Shown piece after piece: positions 1-13,185 of a stretch of 64,000 nt of DNA. The DNA comes from Aphelocoma coerulescens. Lineage: Eukaryota; Chordata; Aves; Passeriformes; Corvidae. Position numbers and translations under genes: made by a program. Where the stretch lies: the NCBI RefSeq assembly GCF_041296385.1, contig NC_091014.1, positions 9,151,578 through 9,215,577 of the forward strand. Direction: 5' to 3'. Each line of letters opens with the position of its first letter. Within the stretch, counting starts at the first letter, position 1. The notes below the pieces were generated by a model. The model was given only the letters and a program-made list of their open reading frames with translations, did no database searches and was not told where the DNA came from.

Positions 1-3000
1 AATATTACAAAACCCTTTCATGGGCTGAGAGCAAAAATAATAAACCAACCTAAGTACTAAACTGCTCTGGGTTGTAGGCATGACCAGAGAGAGTAAAAGT
101 ATGAATAACACAGTCCATGTCAAGCCCCTGCTTTGACATGTCAACAGGACTCAGAATCAGATCATTACATGCCACCTTGCACAAGTGGATTGTAATCCTA
201 CTGCATTGTGTGAGCCTCTCTTTCCTGCAGTACAGCTGCATCCAGCAGAGCACACGATGAGCAGTATTCCATGACTGAGATTGCTGAGATTTCTTTCCAT
301 TTGTTACCCTTCAGTATAAGACTATGCCTCATTTACTCCACACTATCTGAAGTTTCCACAGAAGAATCTTGTTTGTTGTTACTCCTCTGATTCTTACTCT
401 GAGTTATTTGAGTATTTGAGCACATCTTCAACAAGAAAAAACTCCTCCTTAGCTCCCAGTTTGGGGCAAAATGTAGAACACACATTTGGCAGAGAAGGAA
501 GAGATTAAGCCACTTTCTTTGTATGATATAAGGAGCAAATGCCAAGGGCTCAAAAAATATCCAGCTCTCTCAGATTGCACTCTAGTGCCCTAATCTCTTC
601 TGTGCTTGGTGGTTTAAATCACTATTCCTTGTAGTCTCTTCAATGTATGTAAGAGTACTAAGACTAGCAAACATCATTGCAGCACAGTGCTGTTTGGCAC
701 TCCCTGCTCAGCAAGGAGCTGCTGTGAGCACTGTGGAACTCAGTGGGCTCATGTAGCAAAAACCCAATGGCAGGGCTAAGATCACTTTGGGATTTAATGG
801 CTGTTTCCCAAAGTCACTGGGACAGACTCAGAGTGGTTATGTTGAATTGTGCAGTGGTAAAGAAGAAATTCCACTTTGTAGCTCTGTTTCCTGGGTAAAT
901 ATTGGACAGTAGTCTGTAGAAGGACAGCAGTGAAATGACAGAATTGATTCTATGATTCAATACTGAGATGGTGACAAAATAAGTGAAAGTGTCTTGTGGT
1001 GCCAGATACTGCCTTCCACAGCCAAAGGACTCTGCTCCCATTAGCCAGTCCCACATTAAGGGGGACAGATGTTTGGAAAACTGAGTTTTACCTCTTCTGG
1101 TATTTGCTGTCTCCTAGCACTGGGATAGAGCAGCTGCCCCAGCTTTTGCCCCTAATGCTGCTCCATCCTCACAGCACTCTAATGCTCCATTCCCACTACA
1201 AATTTCATTCAAAAGGGAGAATGGTAAGCCTTCTCTTCTTGCAGGTTATGCAAATTTTCTACAGGGAAATATGGTTACTTTCCTGCAGCACTGTTATGAA
1301 GAACTTCTCTGCAATGTCTGACATCCCCCAGTATGACTGATGGCTATCATTTGACCTTGACAGGCTTGAGAAATGGGCTGATGTGAAATATGTGGAGTTT
1401 GCACTTGTTTGCCAACAAGTCTCTGACCTGCCTATTATATTTCAAGTGTCTGCCATCCAAATCCTTCAGTCACGATGAGTTTGCAATTCAGTGGTAAGCC
1501 TTTTTAATAATGCAAAATGCCATCCCTTATTTTTGAAGATTGGATTTTCTAGGGAAAAAATAATTTCAGACTACTACTTGGACTGAGAAGAAACAAGCTA
1601 TTCCAGATGGAAAAATTAAAACAGAGAGGTAAATGGAACTGAAAGAGGTCTCAGAGAAATCTTTGTGTAGCTTTAGGGGCAGGAATTGCATTAAACTGAC
1701 TACAACAAACATGCATTTCATTGCAGCTTCAACTCCAGCTGACAGCCCAGCTATGTTAAGTAATAGTGAAAGGAAAATTGTATGGTAAAAACAAAATATC
1801 AGGATGGACTAGGCACTGAAATAAGCTGTTTGGTCCATTTCTCTCTCCCTTTGAACAACTACTTGTAAAATTACTGTAGTACTTGCATACCTCTTGGAGG
1901 TGATGGACTGATAAGTTGATTTCATGGAGGGCTATTTTAGGTGGAGTACAAGGTGCTGAAACATTATTTGAGACTCTGAAAAGACTATTCCCTGTCTGCC
2001 TTTAGCATAATTCTCAATCATTTAGCTAAAAAATATTTCAGATGGTAACAAGTTTTAGCCAGTATAATTGGTATAATCAAAAGTGTTTTAAATGTACTGT
2101 TTTGACCATGGGTAGGCTTTTGGATTTCATTTTTTTTTGGTGATTAGTTTATTTGGTTGGTTTTATAGATATCAAAATTTAAGGTACTGCAGGTCTAAAT
2201 TTAACTTAGCAAAAGTCTTCCTGGGTTATCTGTATAACCCAGAGAAGACAGTCTTCCTTCCTAAGGTCATTCTGAATCTCTAAATTGGATTTTCAGTTGA
2301 AACTGGCTTTCAAAAGACATTTGCTGACTATGCAATGACTAGAGGATAATTCAATATTGGATGCACGTCACCAGGTTTCAGTGCCTGGTAAGTACATCTT
2401 CACCTGACCTAGTCATTTAGGCTTAGTGGGGAGAAACAAACACTTCAGAGTAAAAAATAAACATTTCTCACAAAAGACGTACATTTGTCCAGGCAGCCAT
2501 AAACAGAATTTATAGAGTGGATATTAAGTAAACCTTTCCATTGAAGAAGTCTCAAGTTATATTCCTAATTTTTAAATACCTCTTTATTTTCTGTCCTCTA
2601 CCTGTCCTCCTATGAAACAGATGTCCTGATTATCCTTAGCATTTAAATGATAATACCTTGATTTTCAACACAGCTTGAAACAAAGATTATCCACAAAACG
2701 TAAGTATATAATTTGGTCTTTTACTCAGAAGTGACAAAACTTTTGTTGAACTAGCTTCTTGGGTTCAGGATTTAATTTTTATGTAGGAATGTCAAATCCA
2801 TAAAGGCCAGAACTGGGGGCAATCTGCCCAATTCAGAAGAGGAATATGAGGCTTGGTTCCTTTCATGCCAGATAAGAAGCTAATCCTCCACATTGTTGGC
2901 AGTTCTAGGTCTTTTTCCTCCATCTCCCCCTCTGCTTGTCTCCTTTCCCCCACCTCTGAAGAAGTTTTGCCAGGTTTGATTTGACTTCCTTCTCCATCAG

Positions 3001-3990
3001 AAGAGAAGCACACTTTACAATCTAAAATCTGTGAAAAAAAAGAAGATTTTTTTTTCAGGTCAGTCTAATTATAAATATCCTTAGCATCAGCAGAGCAATA
3101 TAATCAGTTTTGTTTAAGTGGCCAGAAGCCCCTGTTTAAGAAGAGAAAAATACGCACTGCGGCAAGCATTAAATAAAAAAAAACCAAACCAAAACCCCCA
3201 GAAATACTTAGGAAATGGAAATTAAGCTAGTCTTTCAAAACAACTTATAAAAAAATTGTTTCATTTCATTTTCTGGCTTCATTCAGTTTGCTATGTGTTC
3301 CAATTGGTTTTTTTTAAAGACATGTATTATTGAATTCTTTTTGCTGTAGATACTGCTTTGTGGTAAACTGAATTTGATCCGTCTTTTTCCAATACTTTTG
3401 TCAGGCTAAAGAAAATTATTCTAATGCTTTCTGAGTTTTGTTTAATAAGAAGTACACTCACATCTTCCAATGTCCTTTCTTTCAAAACATCAAATAATGA
3501 AAAATGTTGTTTCCACATTCATTTTTACTCCTGTTAAATATTAACTCTCTCTGCTTTCATTAAAACAGTAGCACTATCTTGGGTTATGATCTGGGAGACT
3601 GTCACAGGAAAAAAAAAATGGCTCCTACACAGATGATTTTGCTGACCAAGGGTTACAAAAGTTTTTTTATGAGACTCTAGTTGATAACAGAAAAAGGACT
3701 CCAGTGCAGTCCTGTTCTGAATATTTTAAAGTGGAAAAGCCTATCTTCATTTATCATGAAGGTTTTCTTCTTGTGCTTGGCCATTCTTCATCTTTAGTCT
3801 TGCTGCTCACTGCCTGTTCAATGACCCTCTTACCACCTTTTCTCCTTCAGATTTCTTGATCTCCAGAAGCAAGGTGTTTTCAGAGCCTGTGTTAGACTTA
3901 GATAAATCAGTTGCTTGCTCACTCCAGGCCATTGCTATCTTTACAGGCACCTGAACACTAATGGTAGTACGGAGAGCAAAACTGATCACT
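1..3990. other. AT-rich non-coding DNA, no gene seen
   Basis: I see no recognisable exon, RNA gene or transposon here. The longest open frame (114 codons, 996-1340 plus) has no domain or family resemblance and low-complexity His/Leu/Ser content. Short A-runs occur near 3171-3190 and 3609-3617. Old, unrecognisable repeat sequence could be present. Confidence 0.6.
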
Positions 3991-4235
3991 TAGAATCATA
4001 ACCATAGAATCATTAAGGCTGGAAAAGACCTCTACAATTGAGCACAACCCTTAACACAGCACCACCCTGTTCACCACTAAATGATGTCCCCAAGTGTCAT
4101 ATCCACATGCTTGCTTTGAACACTTTCAGGGATGGCACTTCTACCACTGCCCTGGGCAGCTTATTCCAGTGCCTGACCACTGTCTCAGTGAAGATTTTTT
4201 TCCTACTGTGTAATCTAAAACTTCCTGTGTACCAG
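3991..4235 (-). repeat. CR1 LINE 3' end fragment
   Basis: Read on the minus strand this is the 3' end of a chicken-repeat-1 LINE. The plus strand opens with the degenerate CR1 tail (reverse complement of ATTCTATGATT-like units, at 3991-4014), then the complement of the usual 3' UTR block containing AAGGCTGGAAAAGACCTCTA and, near 4150-4200, the complement of the stretch that encodes the GNAC-type end of the element. Similarity fades around 4230. CR1 copies are typically truncated at the 5' end, and this one keeps only about 240 bp. The 148-codon open frame on the opposite strand (4038-4484) is an antisense by-product. Confidence 0.85.
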
Positions 4236-4879
4236 GCTCTCAAACCAGGGGAAAGTCCAGGTGATTTTCAAATGACCTCTGCTCTGTTCCATGCACTAGA
4301 CCCTGTTCTAGATACGTTGTGTCTTTGTCTGCACAACACACAGCAGCTAGTTCAGGATGTTTCTGCTCTTTCTGATTCTCCTCTGGGTGTTGATTATGTG
4401 CCCAGTCTTGTACAATGCTTAAGAACATATTGTTCTCTTGCAGAAGGTCGTTGCATACATATTGAATATACAATGCAATTCTAGACCTCAAAAGAGCTCT
4501 TTCAAAGTGATTTTCTTTCACTTGCTAGTAAAAAATGTCAAAAAACTGCTGCATTTTTCACTCTGAACCAAATCAAAAGCAGAGTTGGATGCTCAGGAAT
4601 TTGTTCTGCCAGAGATGATGTTATGCTTAGAGCTCAGGGGTCATTAAATATACCAGTATGCTCTTACAAAAATAAAGCACAAAGGCTTCAGCATTAGTGT
4701 CAGATACTAAGGGTGAGGCATATTTGAATCAGAACCCTGCCATGATTTTTTAGGCCCATCCAATAAATATCAAGGAACCTCAAGTTTTGTAATCAGTTTC
4801 TCAATTCCTAACTGTTGTCTACTACATTTTAGAGATTAATTAAATTCTTCCTGTGTGAAACACTTTGTGAGTAAGGGTA

Positions 4880-5318
4880 AGTGAAGATGGTGAAGAGCCT
4901 GGAGGGGATACCGTACAAGGAGCAGCTGAGGTCACTTGGCTTGCTCAGCCTGGAGGAGACTGAGGGGAGACTTCATGATCATTTGTAACTTCCTCACACG
5001 GGGATGCAGAGGGGCAGGCACTCATCTCTTTTCTCTGGTGACCAGTGACAGGACCTGAAGAAATGGCCTGAAGTTGTGTCAGGGGAGGTTTAGGTTGGAT
5101 ATCAGAAAAGGTTTTTCACCTAGAGGGTGTTTGGCACTGGAACAGCTACCCAGGGCAGTGGTGACAGCACCAAGCCTGACAGAGTTCAAGGAGCATTTGG
5201 ACAACACTCTCAGGCACAGGGTGTGATTGGTGTGCAGGGCCAGGAGTTGGACCAGGAGCTGGACTTCAATGATCCTTTTGTGTCCCTTCTAACTCAGGAT
5301 ATTCTATGATTTTATGGT
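4880..5318 (+). repeat. CR1 LINE 3' fragment
   Basis: This plus-strand CR1 copy covers the end of ORF2 and the 3' UTR. The remnant of the ORF2 C-terminus is visible at 4912-4970 (a stretch resembling KEQLRSLGLLSLEET), followed by the usual blocks for the region after ORF2 (GGACAACACTCTCAGGCAC around 5198-5216, GGACTTCAATGATCCTTTTG around 5261-5280) and the terminal ATTCTATGATTTTATGG at about 5299-5315. Several indels and stops show it is dead. It lies 650 bp from another CR1 in the opposite orientation with their 3' ends pointing outwards, so they are separate insertions rather than one inverted copy. Confidence 0.9.
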
Positions 5319-7618
5319 TCCTCAGGAATGTCTGTTTTCTCCATCACCTTTCAAGTGACTTTGCAGTGGCCTTCATATCCTGACACTGGCATGATGAAGT
5401 CTTTTCTCACTATCCAACTGCACTTTCACAATCAGCCTACATTTTCCAATTCCAATTGTACTTCCATTTCAGCATTTGAATCCAGCTCCATCACTTCCCT
5501 GACAAATATATCCCAGAGTGGTTTAGCATCTGTACAAATGACGTTGCAGACACAGTACACTGAAATATGTCGTAAAAATTCAAATTTTATGTGGTAGTCT
5601 AAGATATTTGAGTGATAGCACAAACTGTGCTATCCAAGAGCAGATGTAAATTAATAAGTCTTGTATCATGTGTGTTCTTTGCTCTTTTTTGTGCTGTTTC
5701 AGAAGTGTATTTCCAGACTAGCTCAGTTATCTCCAAGACAGCTTGAGTCTTCTATTGTCTCATCAGTTAAGAAGACAGTCAAATTCTTACCTTTTGGAGA
5801 AGATATTTTGTCTGAGCAGTTCCATGTGTGCTAAGGCATAGCCATCTGGCATCCCTGAAGAGAACTCAGTGCAATAAATATTACTACAAATTAGCATAGT
5901 TTGAAACCTTGGCTCCAAAATGATTTAATTAACTGTATTTACTGAATGGTCCTGGGATGTATTTTAAGACTACTCCCTGCAGAGAGATGAAGGTAAACAG
6001 AGGCTTTGACGCTGCATGTGTATGTTTGTGTGTGTGGACAGGTCTCCTCTGAAACCTTCTCTCATCCAAAATACAAGTTTTGTTTTCTTGTTCCAAATGG
6101 AATATCCAGCAACTTAGTCATTGGCAGTAAAACTTTTGGGTGCCTGAAGTCTTCAAAATAAAATGTCAATAGCTGGGGTTTTTTAACATATGACTGAGGG
6201 TAAAAGCACTATTGGCAAGGTTTATCAGTAATTAAACTTTCACTCAGTGCAGATACAATCTGTTTGCCTGGGAGTTGAAACAAGAAAGAACATGTATTCT
6301 AAGGCATAAACAAAAGATCTCATGTTATTATAGTGCTGACTTATCTTTGGTTAAAATACCTTCCAGAACAGCTGTGGATCACTAGGCACGTACTTATGGA
6401 CAGGTATTTGGTTGGCAGATTGATGGAGGTTCTCCTTTTGACAGCAGCAAATATTAGGTGTAGGTTGAACAGCAGTAGAGAGGCAGACAGTTTTGTGAGG
6501 AAGAGTAAAAGTAGCAGCAGGAGAGTATAAAGGGCAACTGGAACCATTTCTAGATGGCTAGACAGATGGAAATGAATTCAGACAGTTTGGAAAGTAAATT
6601 AAATTACAACTCAAGTATGTGCAAAAATTAAGAGACTGATAACAAAAGACATTAGGAAAACCTAAAAATTAAATAAAAAAATTATTCAACAACTGCTCAG
6701 CTTTGCTGTGTTAGGTGAAATAAAACTCCAGATGGACCAATACCACAATATGTAAGTATGGTGAGGATACTTTAGATTCATATATTGTAACTTGCATTGT
6801 ATACTAGTAGACTGATCCACCTGCAAAGTATCACACATTCATAGTAATGTTTTCTGGAAGACAGAAAGAGGATTACTTCACAGAATGAGACTGGGTCAGG
6901 TCCTCAGCTGATGCAAACTGCCATAGTTACTTTGATTTCAGTGGAGTTATGCCAGTTAATTCTGGACTAAATCCTCAACTGAAGATTTCACTTGTAAAAG
7001 TTTCAAATGTTTCATGTAATACTTTCTGTGCTGGAGAAATTCTCTCTTCCACTTTTCCTCCGTACTTCTGATTTGTTTCTATAAATTACTCAGCCTCTAT
7101 CTTCAACGATTAATGCCTTCTTCTGAAGTAATTAAATTAGAACAAATATTTTCCAAGAAGACATAATAAGAATGTATCACTTGGATTCATTTGCAAGGCA
7201 GAGCAATCCTAGTCAAAATGATGTTTCAGTTACTCATTTTTGGAATCTATGGTTACATTGGTATTTGTCTTTTATTTGTTGGAATCTGGAATTGACTTTC
7301 AACATAAGTTTGGTTTTTTTTATAAGACTCTTGACTTGACTCAGTACCGTACATGTGAGATTTGGTGTCAATGTAATATTCCTGTATGTATATATGTATA
7401 TATATTTTTTTTCTTTTAGGTTTATATATACAAAAGCAGTTATAGATAATTTTAATACATAATATATTTATAAGATATAATACATTGTGAAACTAGGAAT
7501 GATAAGGCAAACCCCAAAATACTGCCCAAGGTCTTAAGAAACATGCAGTTGCAATTCAGAGATTTTATATATTATCCTTGGAAAGTGCTCACTCTCTTTG
7601 TGTCAGTTCCCCTTTACT
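5319..7618. other. AT-rich non-coding DNA
   Basis: No gene recognised. A short (TA)n-rich patch lies at about 7385-7475, and a short TG-rich patch at 6014-6034. Open frames are below 90 codons and look random. Confidence 0.6.
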
Positions 7619-8187
7619 TGTTGCAGCTTAAGCCCAGCTGCAGCCAAGCCCCACATAGCCACTCACTTCCTCCCTCACCAGCAGGATCAGGGATAGAATT
7701 GGAAAGGTATAAAAGCCAGGAAACTCATGGGCTGTGATACAGACACTTTAATAAAGGAAGCAAAAGCTGCACATGCAAGCAAAACAAGGAATTAAGTCCC
7801 CGCTTCCCATGGGCAGGCAGGTGCTCAGCAATGTCCAGGAGAGCAGGGCCTCATCACGTGTAACAGTAACTTGGGAAGACAAACACCATCACTCCAAATG
7901 TGTCCCTCCATTCTCCCTTCTTGACCATGATATCATACGGTCCAGAATATCCCTTTGGTCAGTTGGGGTCATCTGTCCCAGCTGTGTCTCCTTGCAACCT
8001 CCCATGCACCCTCAGCTCCCTGACCAACATGGCAGTATGAAAAACAGAAAAGCTCTGTGTAAGCCCTGCTCAGCAATAACAAAAACATCTCTGTATCATC
8101 AACCCTGTGTCCAGGAGAAATCTGAAACACAGCCTCCTACCAGCCCCAGTGAAGAAAATTAACTCTACCCCAACCAAAATCTGCACA
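7619..8187 (-). mobile_element. Solo LTR of an avian endogenous retrovirus, minus strand
   Basis: The block is about 569 bp and, read on the minus strand, starts TGTGCAGATTTTGGTTGGGG and ends ...GCTGCAACA, the TG...CA termini of retroviral LTRs. From memory of bird genomes, its internal order matches a very common avian LTR family: the start with a conserved ATTTTCTTCA motif, then a block around 7965-8000 (plus strand GTCAGTTGGGGTCATCTGT), then a polyadenylation region read as TTAAAGTGTCTGTATCA at 7735-7751 on the minus strand. No internal retroviral sequence flanks either end, so it is a solo LTR left by recombination. A TATA box is not evident between about 7895 and 7935. I could not identify a clean target-site duplication. 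Family assignment (ERVL-like versus other) is from memory, not a search. Confidence 0.8.
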
Positions 8188-11100
8188 CATTTCTGTTTAA
8201 TGAGACATATTCTCTTTCCTTATCAATAGATAGTGAGGATAAAGCTACTGGTACCTGATGTGCTGCCTTGACGTATTCAGGTGGAATCAGATTCATCCCA
8301 CCCAACCTTGCCTTCAGTGCTGTGGTCTTTAGTCCACCTTCCTAGACAGAAGAGGAAAAGCTACTTCCAGAAGATGCTTGTTCTTATCCATCTTATATTC
8401 CTCTCTCATGCCAAGGTGAATCGATCCCTGGGATGTCCATTTTGTTCTCTTTGGGCTAGAAGGAGCTTAGATTTCTAATCTTGAAATTACTGAAATTAGA
8501 GGACATAATCACACATATGGTCTGCTTATTAGTTACATATACAGCCAAATAAACTGGCTTTAGACTTTATAAATTTATAAAAGAGAAATTTATAAATTGT
8601 GATATTCCTAAACCTACTCACATAATCACTAATGTTCATTGCTGTCTGGGAATTTCCCAACAATTCATGCCAGAAGTGTCTGAAGGAGGAATTTGGGGGG
8701 GGGAACAGATGATTGCAATATAATCAGGGCAATCTTTAGGGAATATTTTGCAAAAGATCAATCATCAATTATCTCTTTATTATAAGCTCCCAGGCATTAG
8801 ACAAGCCATGTGTCAGTGCTTCTGAATTTGAAGGGGGGCAAAATATTCATGGCTGGAAGCAAATCTATGTATGTGTTGATAGGCATTGAGCAGATATAAA
8901 ATTAAATTTAGCATGGTTTGTGCTGATTACGGAATCATTACAGATCTATGTGAAGGCTTAAATGATGTGTCACCCTTAAGATCTGTAAAATTGCCCATTC
9001 CATGGGTGACCCATTAAAGTGATCTCATATGCCTAGAGGGGTTCAGGGTTTTTTTAACTTTTTCAGTGCTTAGGTTATTGGGCAGGCCATAAACTCCAGA
9101 CCTCTGCCTGGAAGGCAGAAGCTCTCTGTTTGACCTGTGATTGCTCTGTTTATGTCAAAGGAGGTTGCAGGAACAACATACAAATAAGTTAGACCTCTGT
9201 CAGTAGGACACATTTGCTTGACCTCAACTTCCTTTACTATTTCTGGAGCTTATAATTTTTATATTATTATTTATATATATTTTATATATAAGCCAAGATT
9301 ACCTTTACCAAACACCATAGCTGGACTGAATTTCCTGCTCCACACTGAAAATGAGACTCCTCTCTGAAGCTCTGTTTGTCTCACCCATGTTTTCTCCTCC
9401 AGTTTTTCTCTGCCTTCAGAGATTATATATTTGGTCTCTGCTGCAGCTCTTCATGCAAGGCAATGGTCACTGACAGTGTCCTAAAATTGGAAAGGAAGTC
9501 ATGTTAAGAATTTTGAAAATTTGAATGTTAAATACACTTTATGAATAGTATAATGAATAATTTTTTTTGTACCATATGCCACAATCCTCAGTGAATTTTT
9601 ACATTTTATTAACTTTCCATGGAATCTCTTAGATGTTCTCACTGCCCAAATTTATAATAAGTATCTGAGAAAAATATTAAGTTAAATCCACTGCAATATT
9701 TCAGATTATAACCTCTCCCTACACACACAAACTACATTAACACAATTGTGTAACTCCCTTTTGACTGAAACTCCAGACAGAAAACCCGTGGATTAACTTT
9801 ACTCTGGCATACAACTTCTTCTACTTGGTTCTAACTCATTACTGACTAATCAGCTCTCTGGCAGGGTCTGGTATATAAAAAGCACCAAAGGAACTTAAAG
9901 CCACTTTTGTTCTCCCATCACTTATGTGGGGAGGTATAAAAAACACAATTCAACTCATTGTGCTTTATATACCACTTCATAACCAGCCCTCATCTAGTTT
10001 CTCTCTCACTAATGGCAGTAAAAGGGTTCTGACTAACTTGGGAAAATTATGGCCTCAAATGCTGATGGTTTCCTGAACACAGTTCTGATGGTACGTACAC
10101 TCAACCTTTGTATTTCCTGGGATATTGGCCTAACCAATAAAAAAAAAGTACAAAAACTTCATTCACATCACTTTTTTTTAGTAGCAGAAAGGGATATTAT
10201 GTAACTTTGGAAATTTGATAAAGATGCAACTTCAGAGATGGAAAACTTAATGGAAGCATTCTGGTTTCCTCAAAAGAACTATGTATTTTTGCAACAATCA
10301 TGGCCGAAGAGTCCCCCAGGGCTTGGAGTCCTCTTCTGTACTACTGAAAGGATAATATTTAGAACAGAGACAATCAACTATTCATCCTCTGCCCTGATTT
10401 ATGCTGTACACTTTGGATAACATTCATGCAGTAGCGGAAATTGTCAAAGCCTTGCCTATCTTTTAAGCCCTGGGCAAGGATGGAAAGGGAGTAAGAAGCT
10501 TGAATGAAGCACTGAACATAATACACTCTGCTGCTGTGCATAGTAGTTATACACACATTAATATGCTTCTCTGGAAATACTTTTGACCTCTAGGTGTTCA
10601 GAGCCTCAGCTTAGTCCTGCTTTTGCCATGAATAAGAGCTTTTTGCCTCGAGAGTCTGTTTTCTGAGGCACCATACAGTGTGACTACTACAGTTTATTTA
10701 CAGTTTGACATGAGGCTTAAGGAAATGCCAAGAAATACATAGCTGGAAGAGGAGAGAATACCAGAAGACAAGGAAGACTGGATGTATCACAGGTGAATAA
10801 GGAAATCCTCAGCTTAGGAGACAGCCATGAGGTTAGGACACGTGTGTACTCAGACACATAACTGGTAATGGTGACAAGAAGAGAGAATTTTTGTTTGATG
10901 GCATAGTTCTTGCTGGGATAAGAATGACAACTGGTAGGTGAGGTAACTTATTCACATAATGTTTAACAGTTTTGGCATAACTCAAAGAAAATATAGTCCC
11001 CTTCTCTAGGCTTTTAGTAATTTATTAGGCTCTGGGCCACCCAGTTTCACACCAAACAAGTTCTCTGTAGACAGCAGCGGGGGGTGTGATTATTCTTTAG

Positions 11101-12190
11101 GCAGCAATAAAACGAATTTTTTTCCAGATAGGTCAGTGATTCTCAAACTAATTTTTTCCTGTGCTTCTCAATGGGGGGGCCTTGGGATAGGACACAGTAA
11201 TAATTATTTGAGTCTATGGCTCCCAGGAACTATAGCCCCTGTTTGCTGCTTCTGCGTGTGCGGTCCATCTGTGCCCCTAATCAAAATTACTTCTAGGACA
11301 GATAGAAACTTCTTGACTCTTAACTGCCACTGCTTCTTGTGGGAATCTGCCTGGCAATGTGCCCCCTCTTCTTTTTCATTCTCTTTGCCTCTAGTTTGAG
11401 AACTCTGATCCTAAGACAAGTTTTGCTTATTTTCATATATATATATTTATATATATATTTAAAATTTAAATTTAAATTAATTGGTCTCCTGAAGGTTTCA
11501 ACTTCCTCAAGGACTTTGGAGTTGATCCGGTGAATCATTTCAAGACTTTCTGCCTTGCTAATGTCTTCTTTATTTCTTCCCTCTACTTTTGTCTTTTAAA
11601 TTCTTCTCCCTCATCATCATGATGTTAGGTTGAGAGCTTGGGAGGGTGGGAGAGGAAAGGAATAACCCCTTTTCATTCTCTCATTTCCCCTTTTTTACCT
11701 CTACTACTCTTGTTTTAACACTAAGAGAAACCATTGCAATGTTGTCACATTTTTCATTGGCACAGATTCTGTATTCTGAAAAGTAACATCATGCTCTCAA
11801 TGGCTCTCTGTTTGCCAGGAAATCACTTATTGACTCATGAATGGCTACACCCCTTGCTGAAACTGTCAGGTGTTATAAACACACATGGAACTTTTTTGGG
11901 ATATGGAGGTTTTGGCTTAGCTGGCATCCTAAGAGGCAATACATACCGGCAAAGTGGAAAGGATCTTCTCGAATTAAAATGAAATGTTTACAAAACAGTT
12001 TAAAACAAGAGCTTAAAGAGAAAGGAGAGAAACTTGCCAGAGATAATGTCTTCTTTACTCTGTCTTGAAAAACAATTCTCAGTAAGTTAAAGCAGGCAGC
12101 CCTGCCTGTGACTGTTCTGGACTCAGCAAAGTTATCTTCTTAAATGAATGCTCCACTTAATGAGATGTTACTTGCTCCACATGGTTAACA
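8188..12190. other. AT-rich non-coding DNA
   Basis: No gene recognised. Two strongly AT-rich islands are present, at 9256-9292 (TATA/TTAT runs) and 11434-11482 (TATATA then AAATTTAAATTTAAATT). A G-run of nine lies near 8696-8704. The remaining open frames show no family resemblance. Confidence 0.55.
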
Positions 12191-12459
12191 GTGCGGTGGG
12201 TTAATGCCATCCTCGGCAGACCCAGTGCGAGGAACCGATTCAGTTTTGATTTGCCTTAACAAGGGTTGTCAGAGGCATGTGGAGGAGAGGTGCACATGTC
12301 CCATGTGCAGGAGGCAACTAGAAGAAGCTTTGTCTCTGAGGTGACTTCGCCTGGCAACACCCCACCGAGGCAGGCAGCAGGAGACACTGTGGGGGAGCTT
12401 CTCCCATCCGGTCACCAAAAGGTGTCCGCCACTGGACGGCACAGAAAGGTCGGACGGGG

Positions 12460-12512
12460 CCAATGGGTCCCTGTCAGCGGGCGGCTCTGGGAGGTCCCGG
12501 GGGGTATAAAAA
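12460..12512 (+). promoter_or_regulatory. CCAAT + TATA core promoter in the GC-rich LTR
   Basis: CCAAT (12460-12464) and TATAAAAA (12505-12512) lie 45 bp apart in a GC-rich setting, an arrangement typical of retroviral U3 promoters and TATA-class polymerase II promoters. Transcription would start about 25-30 bp downstream, near 12535-12540. Activity is not shown. Confidence 0.55.
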
Positions 12513-12597
12513 CTGCCTCAGGGCTCGCTGCTGCTCGCTGGGGCGGGTGGGGTTCACTACTGTTGGCTGCTCCCGATCGCTCCCTCCTTTGCCCTGG

Positions 12598-12629
12598 TCC
12601 CAGCCCCAGCCCCAGCCCCAGCCCGCCTT
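12598..12629 (+). repeat. Short (CCCCAG)n tandem repeat
   Basis: About four to five copies of a 6-bp CCCCAG unit lie inside the GC-rich LTR block, just downstream of the predicted transcription start. Confidence 0.8.
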
Positions 12630-13185
12630 CTGGCTCTCCTGCCCTGGCACCTGTGCTGCCTTCCTGTGCCCCTGACCGCCGCCTCGCCCTGCGTTCCTGC
12701 CTGGGCTGCCTGCATCCTTCCCTGCCGCCGCTATCCAGCCGTCGCTGCCCGCCGTGCCCCGATCCAGCCGGTTCCCATGACCCTGCCCAGCTCCCGCTCC
12801 TCCCGTCCGAGCCCCCTCTCCCCGCGGGCCCGGGGCCGTCGCTGAGGGAGCCGCGCCCCGCCGGGAGCCGCGCAGGCTCGGTCAGAGGCGGCCGGGCCGC
12901 GGGCAGGCAGCGAGCACGGCCCTGCCTGGGCACCGACAGCGCTGCCCTGCCTCGGTGGGGGTAACGCCTCTATTTCTGTCCGTCCCCTCTCTCTCCTCTC
13001 CCCCAGTCCTTTTCCATTTTCCTTTCTTCTTTTCTGTCTCCTCTAGCCGTCTTTTGCTCAGGCAACTCCTTTTCCTTCTCCTTTTGTTTTCAGTAAGCAG
13101 TTCTCAGATACAATGTTTGCCTCGTTTGGCTCCATTATGTTCCCGACCATCCGTTGTTAGAAGAACTCTCCCCAGTTCCTCACAG

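Larger units (their letters stand above)
12191..13184 (+). mobile_element. Probable ~1-kb retroviral LTR (GC/CpG-rich)
   Basis: A GC- and CpG-rich block stands out sharply from AT-rich flanks. It has the order expected of an LTR on the plus strand: start TGCGGTGGG at 12191 (tentative), CCAAT at 12460, TATAAAAA at 12505, a GC-rich transcribed part, a long pyrimidine-rich stretch (12968-13080), a degenerate polyadenylation signal (AGTAAG, 13092-13097), and an end CCAGTTCCTCACA at 13184. One base later comes TGG, as at a primer-binding site. No 3' partner LTR or gag is visible, so it would be an LTR with only a few bases of internal sequence. The 5' boundary is uncertain by tens of bases. The alternative is a CpG-island promoter of an unrecognised host transcript. 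The 232-codon open frame across it (12266-12964) is Pro/Ser/Arg-rich and probably a by-product of high GC. Confidence 0.55.

Noticed and set aside
4038..4484. 148-codon open frame
   Set aside because: Its first half is antisense to a CR1 3' end and the rest has no recognisable content.
3991..5318. Two CR1 copies as arms of a single inverted element
   Set aside because: They cover different parts of CR1 at different divergence, with unrelated sequence between them.
12266..12964. 232-codon open frame, and a 173-codon frame on the other strand
   Set aside because: GC-rich DNA has few stop codons. Both frames are Pro/Ser/Arg/Gly-rich without domains and cross a promoter-like region.
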